A DNA stretch of 64,000 nucleotides from an uncultured Desulfobacter sp. (GCF_963666675.1 NZ_OY762929.1:2914001-2978000); one strand, 5' to 3'. Numbered from the stretch's first letter, positions 1-8,613 are shown. The notes: generated by a model from the sequence alone, not told the origin. Numbers and translations: made by a program.

Positions 1-446
1 ATGTTTTCGTCGGTTTTTTATTTTTTTCCGGTTCCATGATGATTTTTTTCAAGGGATCAAAGTATGCAGACCAGTACCGTGAAGACCGTCCCGTTGCCGG
101 CCCTCTGGGTGTCGGCGTGTTGGCCGGGTTTGTCTCGGGACTTCTGGGTGTCGGCGGAGGCGGTATCATTTCTCCCCTGATGGTGCTCCAGGGATTCAAC
201 CCAAAGAAGGTGGCCATGGTGACAGCCTTTTCAGTGCCTTTTTCATCGTTTTCGGCCTTTGTCACCTATGCGGCCATGGGGTCCGTGTCCGTTAAAATTC
301 TTGCTTTTCCAGGCCTTGCCGCTTGGACCGGCGGATATCTGGGAACCAGAGTCATGCAGAAAAAGATGAAACCCCAGAGTGTTAAACGCCTCTTGGGCGG
401 TGTCTTGATACTCATCGGGATCAAATTTTTATGGTCCATGGTATAG
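1..446 (+). CDS. TauE/SafE-family membrane permease, C-terminal part
   Basis: The reading frame is open from the first bases of the window into an ATG at 36, so this is the 3' part of a longer gene rather than a complete one. The visible part carries hydrophobic segments and the glycine-rich stretch GLLGVGGGGIISPLMV followed by a second half of small-residue membrane helices, which is the signature repeat of the TauE/SafE (DUF81) family of sulfite/sulfonate or other anion exporters in the inner membrane. The protein ends in a last hydrophobic helix (GVLILIGIKFLWSMV), as family members do. The substrate cannot be told from sequence. No gene lies in the 170 bases that follow. Confidence 0.85.
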   Translation, partial: VFVGFLFFSGSMMIFFKGSKYADQYREDRPVAGPLGVGVLAGFVSGLLGVGGGGIISPLMVLQGFNPKKVAMVTAFSVPFSSFSAFVTYAAMGSVSVKILAFPGLAAWTGGYLGTRVMQKKMKPQSVKRLLGGVLILIGIKFLWSMV

Positions 447-615
447 CCTGCTTTTGTTCAATAGATTTCCTTCTGGGTTTCTGCCTGTAATTGCAGCCCA
501 TGTGCATTTCTTTCAAAAAAAATATTCAACTATGTCAGGAAAGAGCGTTTAATGTAATTGGAACTAAATGGTTTTTTTTCATAAATAAAATAACCTTTCC
601 AACGACAATATTGGA

Positions 616-1068
616 CTATTCCTCTACAGGTTTCCGGTAGATCATGCCCTGCATCTCTTCTTCTGCCGTTGCAGCACTCACCTTGACCATTTTCGCTTGC
701 TTGATCATATCCGGCGTCCAACGATAAAACATCATCTCCCCCGGTTTGATATCAATGGAAAAATCACCGTAGGTGTTTTTGGGCCATGTGGCACTACTTT
801 CCAGTGTGATTTGATGTGTTCCCGGTATTAGCACAAGCGGAATATACTCATTTTTAGAAATTGTCCCTCTAACGTCTCCATCCACCAGCACGTTAAACAT
901 TACAGATCCCTTCATGATATGGAAGGGCCTATACACGTAAAGAATACTTTGCCCATTGTTTGAGGATTGCAGTTTTTCAAAAGTGACAGCTTCCTTTCCT
1001 GGAACCGTGAGCAGGCATCCTGATAATATCAAAACCATTGCAAATAATAACAACACGATTTTTTTCAT
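616..1068 (-). CDS. DUF2846-like outer-membrane lipoprotein
   Basis: This 150-residue protein starts with a lipoprotein signal peptide (MKKIVLLLFAMVLILSGC) whose lipobox LSGC predicts lipidation at Cys18. I chose the ATG at 1068 because GGGAG lies seven bases before it and the signal peptide begins exactly there; a longer open frame to 1131 has no such support. The mature part has an all-beta look with YVYRP, a VLVDGD turn, and a PGTHQITL segment, which resembles DUF2846 proteins, small lipoproteins of unknown role. It stands alone on the minus strand. Confidence 0.72.
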   Translation of the reverse strand: MKKIVLLLFAMVLILSGCLLTVPGKEAVTFEKLQSSNNGQSILYVYRPFHIMKGSVMFNVLVDGDVRGTISKNEYIPLVLIPGTHQITLESSATWPKNTYGDFSIDIKPGEMMFYRWTPDMIKQAKMVKVSAATAEEEMQGMIYRKPVEE

Positions 1069-1363
1069 AAAGATCTCCCGATAATAAATTTTAGCAAAAA
1101 ATATAAATTCCATTTCTTCAAAATATAGCAAAACACCAGATATTGTGGTTCGGAAAACTTGGTCAATAGCTATTTAAAATTTTTAGTGGGCAGGTATACA
1201 TCTTATATTATGGGTATCCCAATTAGGCCGAACAAGACATTTCGCCGCCATCACGCCTTCTATAGCAGTTCCGGTAACAACATTTGGACCTATATAATGA
1301 TAGGTTTTTCGCCCAAATACCCTCCTATAATACCTCCTCCTGTTCCAGATATAAGGCCAACGG

Positions 1364-2098
1364 CTAATAGCCCCACCCCCCGGTAACTATGCCGAAAACG
1401 AGACAAACACCTACGGTAGCACTGGTGGCGAGCGATCCACCAATAATACCTCCGGCTTCACGGGAAATGACTACTTCTAACTGACTTTCTTCAGCAGTTA
1501 AAATTGTATGGGTTGACAAGGCGACACCAACCACTACACCAATACGCCCCCCATTTTTTAGGTATTTACCCACCTTAAGTGATGCAGAAGATATTTTAGT
1601 ATTCGGACGTGTAGCACTTTTGAGCAGATATTGATCTGCTTGAGCCACGGTATTATATCCTTTTTTTTGAGCATAATTAACCATTTTGGGGTAAGTCCTG
1701 CCTCCCATTCCATATTTTAGCGCATCTCTCGTTTCATAAATGATAAAGGATGGCAAACCCTGTCGGGCCATTCCCTTCAAACGTAAACGCCGAGCTATCT
1801 TGGTTCGTTCATCCACTACCCATTTTGCAAGGTCGTTAGCAGAATAGATGCCTTGCTCCATTCGGATTTTAAGACGATTCGCCAACAGCTTGTCAAAATG
1901 TATATATTCTCTACGAATTTGTGGAATTGAAATACCTAAATTCCACATTCTGTATCCAGTTCCAAAAAAGTTTATATTATTGTCCTGCAATGACTCTAAA
2001 AACAGGGCAGCATCTTTTTCATTTTTTGCAGGCAACAGCAGGGTATTATACTGATTTATTCCTGTTTGGGTGCTGATTTCTAATGTATAACCTTGCAT
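1364..2098 (-). CDS. glycine-zipper hypothetical protein, 3' end frameshifted
   Basis: I do not recognise a named family. The first 170 residues are soluble and rich in charged residues; the last 70 turn hydrophobic and glycine-rich (GGIIGGSLATSATVG, VFGIVTGG), as in pore-forming or membrane-inserting regions of secreted toxins. The frame ends at 1364 just after a run of six G on the coding strand (1376-1381). If one G is added, the frame continues for about 28 residues to a stop at 1290, adding further zipper repeats (LLAVGLISGTGGGIIGGYLG) that plainly belong to the same domain. The gene is therefore either broken or switched by slippage. GGGGG at about 2111 serves as ribosome binding site. 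The 118-residue gene upstream ends 13 bases before it and is probably co-transcribed. Confidence 0.55.
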   Translation of the reverse strand: MQGYTLEISTQTGINQYNTLLLPAKNEKDAALFLESLQDNNINFFGTGYRMWNLGISIPQIRREYIHFDKLLANRLKIRMEQGIYSANDLAKWVVDERTKIARRLRLKGMARQGLPSFIIYETRDALKYGMGGRTYPKMVNYAQKKGYNTVAQADQYLLKSATRPNTKISSASLKVGKYLKNGGRIGVVVGVALSTHTILTAEESQLEVVISREAGGIIGGSLATSATVGVCLVFGIVTGGWGY

Positions 2099-2111
2099 AT
2101 ATGAGCCCCCA

Positions 2112-2468
2112 TTAAATTTCCGTTACAGATTTTTTACTGTAAATTCCTGGTGAAACAACCGCATATTTAATTAAAAACCGTTTTTTCCAAAATGCCTTTG
2201 GCGGATAATCAAAATGCTTGGTTTCATACCTGATTTTTTGGTTACTGCACCAACTCTCAATGTCATTTAGATCATTTTCTATAATGATTGATTGTGGAGC
2301 CCAGAATTCATTTCTGATTTCAAAAATATGAAAGTCTTGGTCATTCGCGAAAACAGCTTCACCTGTTGTGACTTGTATAACTCTGATTATGTTCTTTATT
2401 GAGTCAGTTCTGACTTCTTTGGATTTTTCTTCGGCGGATATTTCATCATTATTAATAATTATTTTCAT
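2112..2468 (-). CDS. hypothetical protein, partner of the glycine-zipper gene
   Basis: A 118-residue protein without signal peptide or membrane segment and without a motif I can name. It is acidic in its first half and basic near the end (FWKKRFLIKYAV). It begins with ATG but has only a weak Shine-Dalgarno sequence. It sits 13 bases upstream of the glycine-zipper gene on the same strand, so the two look like an operon. A cargo/partner or toxin/immunity relation is possible from the arrangement alone, but nothing in the sequence proves it. Confidence 0.5.
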   Translation of the reverse strand: MKIIINNDEISAEEKSKEVRTDSIKNIIRVIQVTTGEAVFANDQDFHIFEIRNEFWAPQSIIIENDLNDIESWCSNQKIRYETKHFDYPPKAFWKKRFLIKYAVVSPGIYSKKSVTEI

Positions 2469-2501
2469 AGTATTAACTTGTCATTTGGTAGTTGGATCGT
2501 T

Positions 2502-2568
2502 TATATGAAAGAGTTCAGTAAGTTACTGAGTTCTTTCAACCTTCGTTGTGGGCTGTCCTTCAGTGCTG
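2502..2568 (+). repeat. structured intergenic repeat, copy A (left half)
   Basis: This copy holds the hairpin arms GAAAGAGTTCAGTA and TACTGAGTTCTTTC, then CTTCGTTGTGGG, then a TCCTTCAGTGCTG segment shared only with copy E at 21447. The right half of the element (ending GCCCATGGCTGTT in other copies) is absent; instead the sequence runs into the last codons of the transglutaminase-like pseudogene, whose stop codon (2560-2562, minus) lies inside the repeat. It is one of seven same-orientation copies in the window. Confidence 0.8.
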
Positions 2569-2592
2569 GTAAATTGCAACGTCGGCCTCATC
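2560..2592 (-). pseudogene. 3' remnant of transglutaminase-like gene beyond IS66
   Basis: Removing the IS66 element and one copy of its target duplication joins this piece to the gene remnant on the far side. The fused reading is GRDEADVAIYQH followed by stop, which matches the usual C-terminal GRDxADVA motif of bacterial transglutaminase-like proteins. The natural C-terminus is probably a few residues longer; the structured repeat has replaced it. Confidence 0.7.
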
Positions 2593-2677
2593 GTGTCCTT
2601 CCGGTAAGCCTGCGTGAAATACCCAGTACCGGGTGATATTATCGGTTCCAACTTGAACATTGCTAATGGAGGGACCG

Positions 2678-3100
2678 ATGAATAAACAATTATTGACAGC
2701 AGAACAATCAATCGCATTAGAAAAAGTCCAGCAGCTTTTTGCAGACTGGCGAAATAACAGAACCGGAAGGTCAAGAATACCGGATAATTTATGGCAGGCG
2801 GCAGCAGACCTTCACCATGCTCAAGGGCTGAGCATAAATAAGATTGCCCACAGTTTACGGCTTAATCATACCACATTAAAACAAAAAATTTATAATGCCA
2901 TTCATTGTACTACAGTCGATTCTCCTGAAGAAGACGATGACTCCCCCCTGTTTATAGAGATCACTCCAGCGCCGGAAGATACCAACTGTATAATAGAAAT
3001 GGAGAATCAGGCCGGTTTTAAGATGCGTATGTGTTTTAAAGGTCGTGCAGACCCGGCAGTGATCAGCCTTGGTAAATATTTACTGGCTGGTGTTCCATGA
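2678..3100 (+). CDS. tnpA: IS66 accessory protein TnpA
   Basis: This 140-residue protein has a helix-turn-helix stretch near residues 45-75 (GLSINKIAHSLRLNHTTLKQ) and the short acidic linker and beta-rich tail seen in IS66 TnpA proteins, which are needed for transposition although their exact role is not settled. The ATG at 2678 is preceded by GGAGGG; an in-frame ATG at 2660 lies before that site and is unlikely. The stop codon overlaps the next start as ATGA. Confidence 0.88.
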   Translation: MNKQLLTAEQSIALEKVQQLFADWRNNRTGRSRIPDNLWQAAADLHHAQGLSINKIAHSLRLNHTTLKQKIYNAIHCTTVDSPEEDDDSPLFIEITPAPEDTNCIIEMENQAGFKMRMCFKGRADPAVISLGKYLLAGVP

Positions 3101-3444
3101 TCCAAATCACACCGCAAATGCGGATAATGCTGGCGGTAACTCCTGCTGATTTTCGAAAGGGGATCGACGGCCTGGCAGCTGTTTGTCGCAGGGTGTTAAA
3201 ACAAAATCCTTTTTCCGGATATGTTTTTGTTTTCAGAAACAAACCGGGGACTGCCCTGAAGATACTAATATATGATGGCCAGGGCTTCTGGCTTTGTCAA
3301 AAAAGATTGAGCAAGGGGCGTTTTAAATGGTGGCCTAAAAAGGGAGGAGATGAAATTCACCCATTGGCTGCACATGAATTACAGATGTTGATATGGAACG
3401 GAAATCCTCAAAAAAATAATGTACTTTTGTGGAAAAAAATCTAG
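3097..3444 (+). CDS. tnpB: IS66 Orf2 family protein TnpB
   Basis: A 115-residue protein of the IS66 Orf2-like family. The recognisable core includes TPADFRKGIDGLAAVC near residue 15 and a later YDGQGFWLCQKRLSKGRFKW segment, both family hallmarks. Its start overlaps the tnpA stop by four bases, which suggests translational coupling. TnpB is required together with TnpA and TnpC for movement of IS66 elements, but its biochemistry is not defined. Confidence 0.93.
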   Translation: MIQITPQMRIMLAVTPADFRKGIDGLAAVCRRVLKQNPFSGYVFVFRNKPGTALKILIYDGQGFWLCQKRLSKGRFKWWPKKGGDEIHPLAAHELQMLIWNGNPQKNNVLLWKKI

Positions 3445-3477
3445 ACATTAGAGTTTAAATGTGATAGCACACATTTC

Positions 3478-5040
3478 ATGTCAAAAACGATGGACATAAA
3501 GCAGGACGAACTTGACGCGCTCCTTGAGCGGGTAAGATCAAATGAACTGCAGGACGGCGATTATGAGTTGATCAAAGCATTGGTTGAAACCGTTGCTTAT
3601 TTGAATACGTTGTCCAATGAAAAAGCAGCATCCATTAAACGGTTATTAAAAATGGTATTCGGCGATAAGACCGAAAAGAAGAAAACGTCGAATCCGCAGA
3701 ACCGGCCGAAACGAAAAAAGAAGAAAAAAGGTCACGGCAAAAATGGTGCAAACGCCTATAAAGGTGCCAAGAAGATCAAGATCTGTCATCAAAGCCTTAA
3801 GTCAGGTAATGATTGCCCTGCCTGTGAAAAAGGTAAATTGTATGGTGAAAAACCACCTGCCAAGATCGTCCGGATAACAGGCGGTGCTCCCTTCCAGGCG
3901 ACAGTATATGAACTGCAGAGATTGCGGTGTAACCTTTGTGGGCAGATTTTTACTGCCCAGGCGCCCGACAATGTGGGCAAAGAAAAATATGATGCCAAAT
4001 CCGGTGCCATGCTGGCCCTTCTAAAATATGGCAGCGGAGTCCCTTTATACCGCTTGGGCAAACTTCAGGCTAGCCTGGGGATGCCGCTGCCCCCATCGAC
4101 CCAATGGGAAATCATCGAAAGCGTAGCAGACAAGATTCATCCGGTATATACAGAGTTAGTCCGTCAGGCTGCACAAGGCAAGGTGTTGTACAATGACGAC
4201 ACGACAATGAAAATTTTATCCTTGATAAAAGAAACAGACAAGGCAGCCAAGCGAAAAGGGATGTTCACTTCCGGAATCCTGTCAGAATGTGACGTAGGAA
4301 AGATTGCCCTGTTTTTTACCGGCCACAATCATGCTGGAGAAAATTTATCCAGGGTTCTGAAAGAACGGGGATCCAGAGAAGATCGGCCAATACAGATGTG
4401 TGATGCTCTGTCCAGGAATCTGCCAAAAGGTTTTGAATCGATATTATGCAATTGTCTCGTGCATGGACGCCGTAACTTTGTCGACGTCATGGACGATTTC
4501 CCTGAGGAGTGTGACCATGTAATTGATACAGTGGCTAAAATTTATGAGCACGATCATAAGGTAAGGGAGCAAGGCCTGGACGATGCTCAACGCCTTCAAT
4601 ATCATCAAACCCACAGCGGTCCACTGATGCGGGCGCTTAAAGTATGGCTGGAAGACAAGTTTGAAAACAAAGAAGTAGAACCCAACTCCAGTCTGGGCAA
4701 GGCCATATCATATATGTTGAATCACTGGCAGGAATTGACCCGTTTCCTGGAGATCCCTGGAGCACCGCTGGATAATAATCTTTGCGAACAATTGCTGAAA
4801 AAGTCGATTCTGCACCGAAAAAATTCATTATTTTATAAAACCGAACACGGTGCCTATATTGGCGACCTGTTCATGAGCCTGATACATACCTGCAACCTGC
4901 AAAATATAAATCCCTTTGAATACCTGACCGCACTACAGAAGCACTCTTCCGAGATCTTCCAAAACCCTTCTGACTGGTTGCCGTGGTCATTTGAAAACAC
5001 AATCGCTAAAAAATCAGGGGAAACAGCTGATAATCTGTAA
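3478..5040 (+). CDS. tnpC: IS66 DDE transposase TnpC
   Basis: The 520-residue transposase of the element. It has an N-terminal helical region, a lysine-rich linker (RPKRKKKKKGHG near residue 77), a zinc-binding section with CPAC and CNLCGQ pairs, then the DDE catalytic core: the first Asp pair in VLYNDDTTMKIL, the second in IQMCDALSRN, and the Glu near PLDNNLCEQLLK. Length and order match IS66 TnpC. The frame is intact, so the element may still be active. The 150 bases after the gene lead to the right inverted repeat. Confidence 0.95.
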   Translation: MSKTMDIKQDELDALLERVRSNELQDGDYELIKALVETVAYLNTLSNEKAASIKRLLKMVFGDKTEKKKTSNPQNRPKRKKKKKGHGKNGANAYKGAKKIKICHQSLKSGNDCPACEKGKLYGEKPPAKIVRITGGAPFQATVYELQRLRCNLCGQIFTAQAPDNVGKEKYDAKSGAMLALLKYGSGVPLYRLGKLQASLGMPLPPSTQWEIIESVADKIHPVYTELVRQAAQGKVLYNDDTTMKILSLIKETDKAAKRKGMFTSGILSECDVGKIALFFTGHNHAGENLSRVLKERGSREDRPIQMCDALSRNLPKGFESILCNCLVHGRRNFVDVMDDFPEECDHVIDTVAKIYEHDHKVREQGLDDAQRLQYHQTHSGPLMRALKVWLEDKFENKEVEPNSSLGKAISYMLNHWQELTRFLEIPGAPLDNNLCEQLLKKSILHRKNSLFYKTEHGAYIGDLFMSLIHTCNLQNINPFEYLTALQKHSSEIFQNPSDWLPWSFENTIAKKSGETADNL

Positions 5041-5190
5041 AACGACCTTTTAGCCAATCCAGTATGTTTTGAGACACATTTTTGCACTGCAAACTATCCC
5101 TCATCGCCTTACACACTGTTTTTTTGGATCGGGTCTGTTTTGAATGTTATCTTAATTTTTTTGATTTACACAGGCTTGCCGAAAGGACAC

Positions 5191-5710
5191 GCCTCATCTC
5201 GACCAAAAGCGATTGCAATACGACCTCCTTTCAAATCGGGTCGTGCCGGATCGAATGTGTACCACCGATTCCCAAATGGGCCAACTCCCGACAGACGCCG
5301 TGTCCAAGTGGGTTTACTTCAGAGGCACTTACTATCTGTTGCCCAAGACCAGGTGTAAACCGTATTGAATTCCGAATATAATTAACAATGGCATCGCATT
5401 GATCATATCCTGAAAATCGGTCCGTTGTAACCGATACGGCCATTTCCGTAAAACGATCCGATTCACAATACCGGCTTGGGTTCAGGAAAGGCAACACTTC
5501 ATCCGGTAACTTTTGCACCTCGATAAACGGTGCGCCGGGTGCGATGTCGGATGCTTCAGCGGTTTCGATATCGACGGATGTTCTAATTGAAAAATAACCG
5601 GATGGTGCAACCAATCTTTGACATAGGTTTCCGAACATATCAGTGAACTCTACCGCAGGTACGATAGGTGATAAGACATATTCTGGTGGTATGCGGACCG
5701 AAGAAGGCAT
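5191..5710 (-). pseudogene. transglutaminase-like protein, degenerate and IS-interrupted
   Basis: The frame from 5710 shows the N-terminal beta domain and the SRYCESD segment, then the active-site block GHGVCRELAHLGI. Directly after this, the reading shifts frame and resumes as WYTFDPARPDLKGGRIAIAF, the segment that normally lies some 60-70 residues later, so the middle of the catalytic domain, including the catalytic histidine (usually in a DxHAW motif), has been deleted. The start is also damaged: a stop codon lies directly before the first ATG, and the family's first 30-40 residues are missing. Finally IS66 has split the last codons off. Three separate lesions mean that function was lost, probably before the insertion. 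Confidence 0.82.
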
Positions 5711-5850
5711 CTAGGCATTTGAAAATGACGTATTGACGCCGGGTATAATTTTATATAGCCTGCCGTCAGTTTTTATCATTATATTGAGTAAGCTCAGATA
5801 GCCTTTTGGTTAGCTACAGAATCCTCTCTGTCTTACATTGGAGAGGTTAT

Positions 5851-7041
5851 ATGACAGCAATCATGGGCGATTCATGCCGCAATGCATTCAAAGATATTCT
5901 GGAAAACCAGTTCCGGGAAAAAATTTACAACAGTTTTATCAATGACGCGGTTCTTCATGTGCTAAAGGACGTCATGGCATATTCCCATGATATTGTTGAC
6001 GCCCTTGAAAGTTCAAATCAAAGCCCTGCTGTGGCATGCGGGGCAGGCTGCAGTTACTGCTGTCATTCCCAAATACATGTGCTGCCCATTGAAGCCTTGC
6101 TTATCCTCTCCTTTCTTAGTGAATGTTTTACCAAAAAACAAATGCGCCTGCTCATGGACAGAATTGATCAGCGACTTCAACGCACTCGGAAAAAATCCCT
6201 TGGCAGCCTTTTTTCCATCAAGGATGAACTGCCCTGTATTTTTTTAGAAAACGGGATGTGCAGCATCTATCAAGTCCGTCCTTTTATCTGCCGAGCATGG
6301 AACAGTATGGATTCATCACTTTGCAAAAAGATTTTTAACTCTGGGCAATTTAATGATGAAATTGAAGCATCATCCGCCAGAAATCTTATATTTGAATCTT
6401 CAAGGTCGCTTTTTGCTGACTTTGGCAGGCAGTTGAAACTGGAAACGGTTCCCTTTGAAATAACACAGGCTGTCTTCAATTGTTTAAAAAGAACGAATCC
6501 ATTGCCGTTATGGCTTTCAGGACAAGATATTGTAAATGTAAATACCCCGTTGGAACCAGTATCGTCACGGGTGCATTTATCTGATAATTGCCCGTCCTTT
6601 GTCACATATTTGGATAGAACTGCACAACCGTTACTTGTATCCCGAGAGCAGGAGTACATCGATTATTTTTATGGCAAGTATAAACGACGCCATGCCGGGC
6701 ATGGATCTCCCGGAAAGCATCCACAAATCCATTCGTTTGTTTTTCAAAATGTTTATGGCAAACCGATTGGTGCCATCGCCTTGAATGAAGTTGTTTCCCA
6801 AAACAAGACCGTGCACATCCACTATTTAAAAGCCTTTATTATCAAAAGCGGCAATGGAACGCTGATGCTTCTGGAGTTGTGCCGGAAAGCCGACTGTTTT
6901 AATGTCCGGCTCAGTGCGAATCCGGCTTTTAATCCTAACGACAACATTTTAAACCGGGATTTCAATATGTTACGCAAGTGGTATGAACAATTTGGATTCA
7001 AAGGGGATTCCTGTCTGTGCCGGATTCCCAGACAGGGATAA
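5851..7041 (+). CDS. YkgJ-family cysteine-cluster protein with C-terminal extension
   Basis: A 396-residue protein whose first half carries the YkgJ-type cysteine cluster: CGAGCSYCC near residue 65, then CIFLENGMCSIYQVRPFICR near residue 130. These conserved cysteines are thought to bind a zinc ion or an Fe-S cluster. The last 200 residues have no motif I can name, so the protein is longer than the usual small YkgJ domain. I place the start at the ATG at 5851, preceded by GGAGAGG; an upstream TTG at 5806 lacks a site. The next gene begins 13 bases downstream, suggesting a functional pair. Confidence 0.8.
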   Translation: MTAIMGDSCRNAFKDILENQFREKIYNSFINDAVLHVLKDVMAYSHDIVDALESSNQSPAVACGAGCSYCCHSQIHVLPIEALLILSFLSECFTKKQMRLLMDRIDQRLQRTRKKSLGSLFSIKDELPCIFLENGMCSIYQVRPFICRAWNSMDSSLCKKIFNSGQFNDEIEASSARNLIFESSRSLFADFGRQLKLETVPFEITQAVFNCLKRTNPLPLWLSGQDIVNVNTPLEPVSSRVHLSDNCPSFVTYLDRTAQPLLVSREQEYIDYFYGKYKRRHAGHGSPGKHPQIHSFVFQNVYGKPIGAIALNEVVSQNKTVHIHYLKAFIIKSGNGTLMLLELCRKADCFNVRLSANPAFNPNDNILNRDFNMLRKWYEQFGFKGDSCLCRIPRQG

Positions 7042-7054
7042 CAGGACGTTTAGA

Positions 7055-7531
7055 ATGATTACACCCATAATAGAAAACAATACTTTTTTAAATCAGCAGA
7101 TTCCCAAATTAAACAACCGTTATTTACTCACCTTTTCCAGGGATGACACCTGTATGGAATATTTTCTTTGCAGCAGACAGACAGGAAAACAAATTTCAAA
7201 AACACTGATTGTTTCCCATGAAGCTTTTTCCGGCAGCCTCTATGTTTCCAGGTTTTATCCGGAACTGTACAAAGAGATAAATTGCAAATACCTGTCGGCG
7301 GCCTGCTTCTATCTCCTGATTCATCATGCCGCGGGCGCGTTTCAACTACAAAATAAATGCCGGGTCAATCTGGAAACCGATAAGGAAGTGTTTTCCCAAT
7401 TTTATTCCAGGCTTCAGGATTTCCATTTTTACATCCGATATGCCAGACCGGCAGATAAAGTATACTTGACAGGAAATTACGAAAAAAATGAGAGGTGTGA
7501 TGATCTGGTCCGTATCACAGCCATGGACTGA
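7055..7531 (+). CDS. hypothetical protein paired with YkgJ-family gene
   Basis: A 158-residue soluble protein that I do not recognise. It has scattered cysteines (CMEYFLCSR near residue 35) and aromatic-rich strands but no metal-binding pattern. AGGA lies nine bases before the ATG at 7055; a longer in-frame start at 6983 would overlap the YkgJ gene by 59 bases and has no binding site. Its position 13 bases after the YkgJ gene suggests that the two are made together. Confidence 0.62.
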   Translation: MITPIIENNTFLNQQIPKLNNRYLLTFSRDDTCMEYFLCSRQTGKQISKTLIVSHEAFSGSLYVSRFYPELYKEINCKYLSAACFYLLIHHAAGAFQLQNKCRVNLETDKEVFSQFYSRLQDFHFYIRYARPADKVYLTGNYEKNERCDDLVRITAMD

Positions 7532-7632
7532 CTTGGTCTTTTACCCTTGAGATATATACCTTAGCGAAGAATACCATTCGATTATCAACGAAAAACTCCC
7601 GGCAGGGATAACCCGAAAAATAAGGAAGGTGC

Positions 7633-7779
7633 ATGGCAGTCAAAAATAAATATACCTTTGCAAAACGACAGAAAGAACTGCTGAAAAAAAAGAAACAAGA
7701 AGAAAAAAAACAGCGCAGGATGGAAAAAAAGGACGAAACGGAAGATGCGCCCGAAATCGAATCCAATCCGGAAGCGTAA
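7633..7779 (+). CDS. 48-residue lysine-rich small protein
   Basis: A short frame of 48 codons from ATG at 7633 to TAA, preceded by AAGGAAGG. The product (MAVKNKYTFAKRQKELLKKK and so on) is a highly basic, probably helical first two thirds followed by an acidic tail (DETEDAPEIESNPEA). Similar tiny proteins with a KRQKEL start are, from memory, frequent in deltaproteobacteria and have no known role; nucleic-acid or ribosome binding would fit the charge. It ends eight bases before the methyltransferase start, so the two may be one operon. Confidence 0.72.
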   Translation: MAVKNKYTFAKRQKELLKKKKQEEKKQRRMEKKDETEDAPEIESNPEA

Positions 7780-7787
7780 TTTCATTT

Positions 7788-8447
7788 ATGTCTGATTCCG
7801 ATGCACGGGTTCGCTATACAACCTTGGAAATAGGAGATATGGATATCCATGTCCGTATGCTCCGTGACGTTCTTCAGTTCGATGACCCGAACGGCGTTGC
7901 CGGAAAGCTTGGGATTTCTTCTGCAGCCTGGCCTATCTTCGGGGTGATCTGGCCTTCAGGAGAGGTGCTTGCTCATCTGATGCTGGATTATCAGATCAAA
8001 GGCAAACGCGTTCTGGAGGTTGGGTGTGGTATTGCCCTGGCAAGCCTGGTGTTAAATCAACGGGCTGCGGATATTACAGCAACAGACCACCATCCCGCCG
8101 CCGGGGGCTTTCTGGATCACAATGTCGGATTGAATAACGGCAAAATCATTCCTTTTGTTCGAACCGGATGGGCCGATCCTTTCCATGACAAGCTCGGTGC
8201 TTTTGATCTTATCATCGGCTCTGATTTGCTCTACGAAGATGCACATGTAAATCTTTTGGCCACATTCATAAATCAACATGCCCGGCCCTGTTGTGAGGTG
8301 GTAATCGTGGATCCAGGCCGTGGATTTCATGCGAAATTCACCAGAAAAATGGAAAGTTTTGGTTATTCGAAATCTCAAAAAAAGCATGAAAGTACAGATT
8401 ATCTGAAAAAACATTTTAAATGCTGGGTTTTAACCTATTCGAAATAG
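7788..8447 (+). CDS. SAM-dependent methyltransferase (METTL/family 16 type)
   Basis: A 219-residue class I methyltransferase. The SAM-binding motif RVLEVGCGIALASLVL lies near residue 70, followed by ITATDHHP (acidic ribose-binding loop) and the motif DLIIGSDLLYED near residue 142. A WPSGEVLAHLML segment before motif I is typical of the lysine-methyltransferase-like family 16, which includes protein lysine methyltransferases. The substrate is unknown; the basic 48-residue protein encoded eight bases upstream is a conceivable target, but that is only a guess from proximity. Confidence 0.82.
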   Translation: MSDSDARVRYTTLEIGDMDIHVRMLRDVLQFDDPNGVAGKLGISSAAWPIFGVIWPSGEVLAHLMLDYQIKGKRVLEVGCGIALASLVLNQRAADITATDHHPAAGGFLDHNVGLNNGKIIPFVRTGWADPFHDKLGAFDLIIGSDLLYEDAHVNLLATFINQHARPCCEVVIVDPGRGFHAKFTRKMESFGYSKSQKKHESTDYLKKHFKCWVLTYSK

Positions 8448-8518
8448 CTTTTTATAAAAGCGTCTGGGTCGATTACCGATCTCTTAAGATTTTTAGGTTA
8501 GGAAAACCTGGCTGTTTT

Positions 8519-8613
8519 TATATGAAAGAGCTCAGTAAGCCACTGAGATCTTTCAATCTTCGTTGTGGGTCGAAGCCTGGCAGATGATATGTCAGGTCAC
8601 CCCATGGCCGTTA
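8519..8613 (+). repeat. structured intergenic repeat, copy B
   Basis: A full-length copy. The first hairpin pairs GAAAGAGCTCAGTA with CACTGAGATCTTTC; then come CTTCGTTGTGGG, an inner CCTG/CAGG hairpin around 8577-8596, and the right terminus CCCCATGGCCGTTA. It lies in the 190 bases between the methyltransferase and the RRM gene and ends 26 bases before the RRM start codon, so it would be part of that gene's leader transcript. Confidence 0.85.

Larger units (their letters stand above)
2593..5190 (+). mobile_element. complete IS66-family insertion sequence
   Basis: The element begins GTGTCCTTCCGGTAAGCCTG and ends with an imperfect inverted copy (its reverse complement starts GTGTCCTTTCGGCAAGCCTG), giving terminal inverted repeats of about 27 bases. 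It is flanked by an exact 8-bp direct repeat GCCTCATC at 2585-2592 and 5191-5198, the target duplication size known for IS66. Inside are the three genes typical of the family in the usual order. With both ends and the duplication intact, this looks like a recent insertion. It landed in the 3' end of a transglutaminase-like gene that is otherwise degenerate. Confidence 0.95.

Noticed and set aside
5082..5381. Plus-strand frames across the right IS66 end
   Set aside because: They cross the IS boundary and lie opposite the transglutaminase remnant, whose minus-strand reading is family-like.
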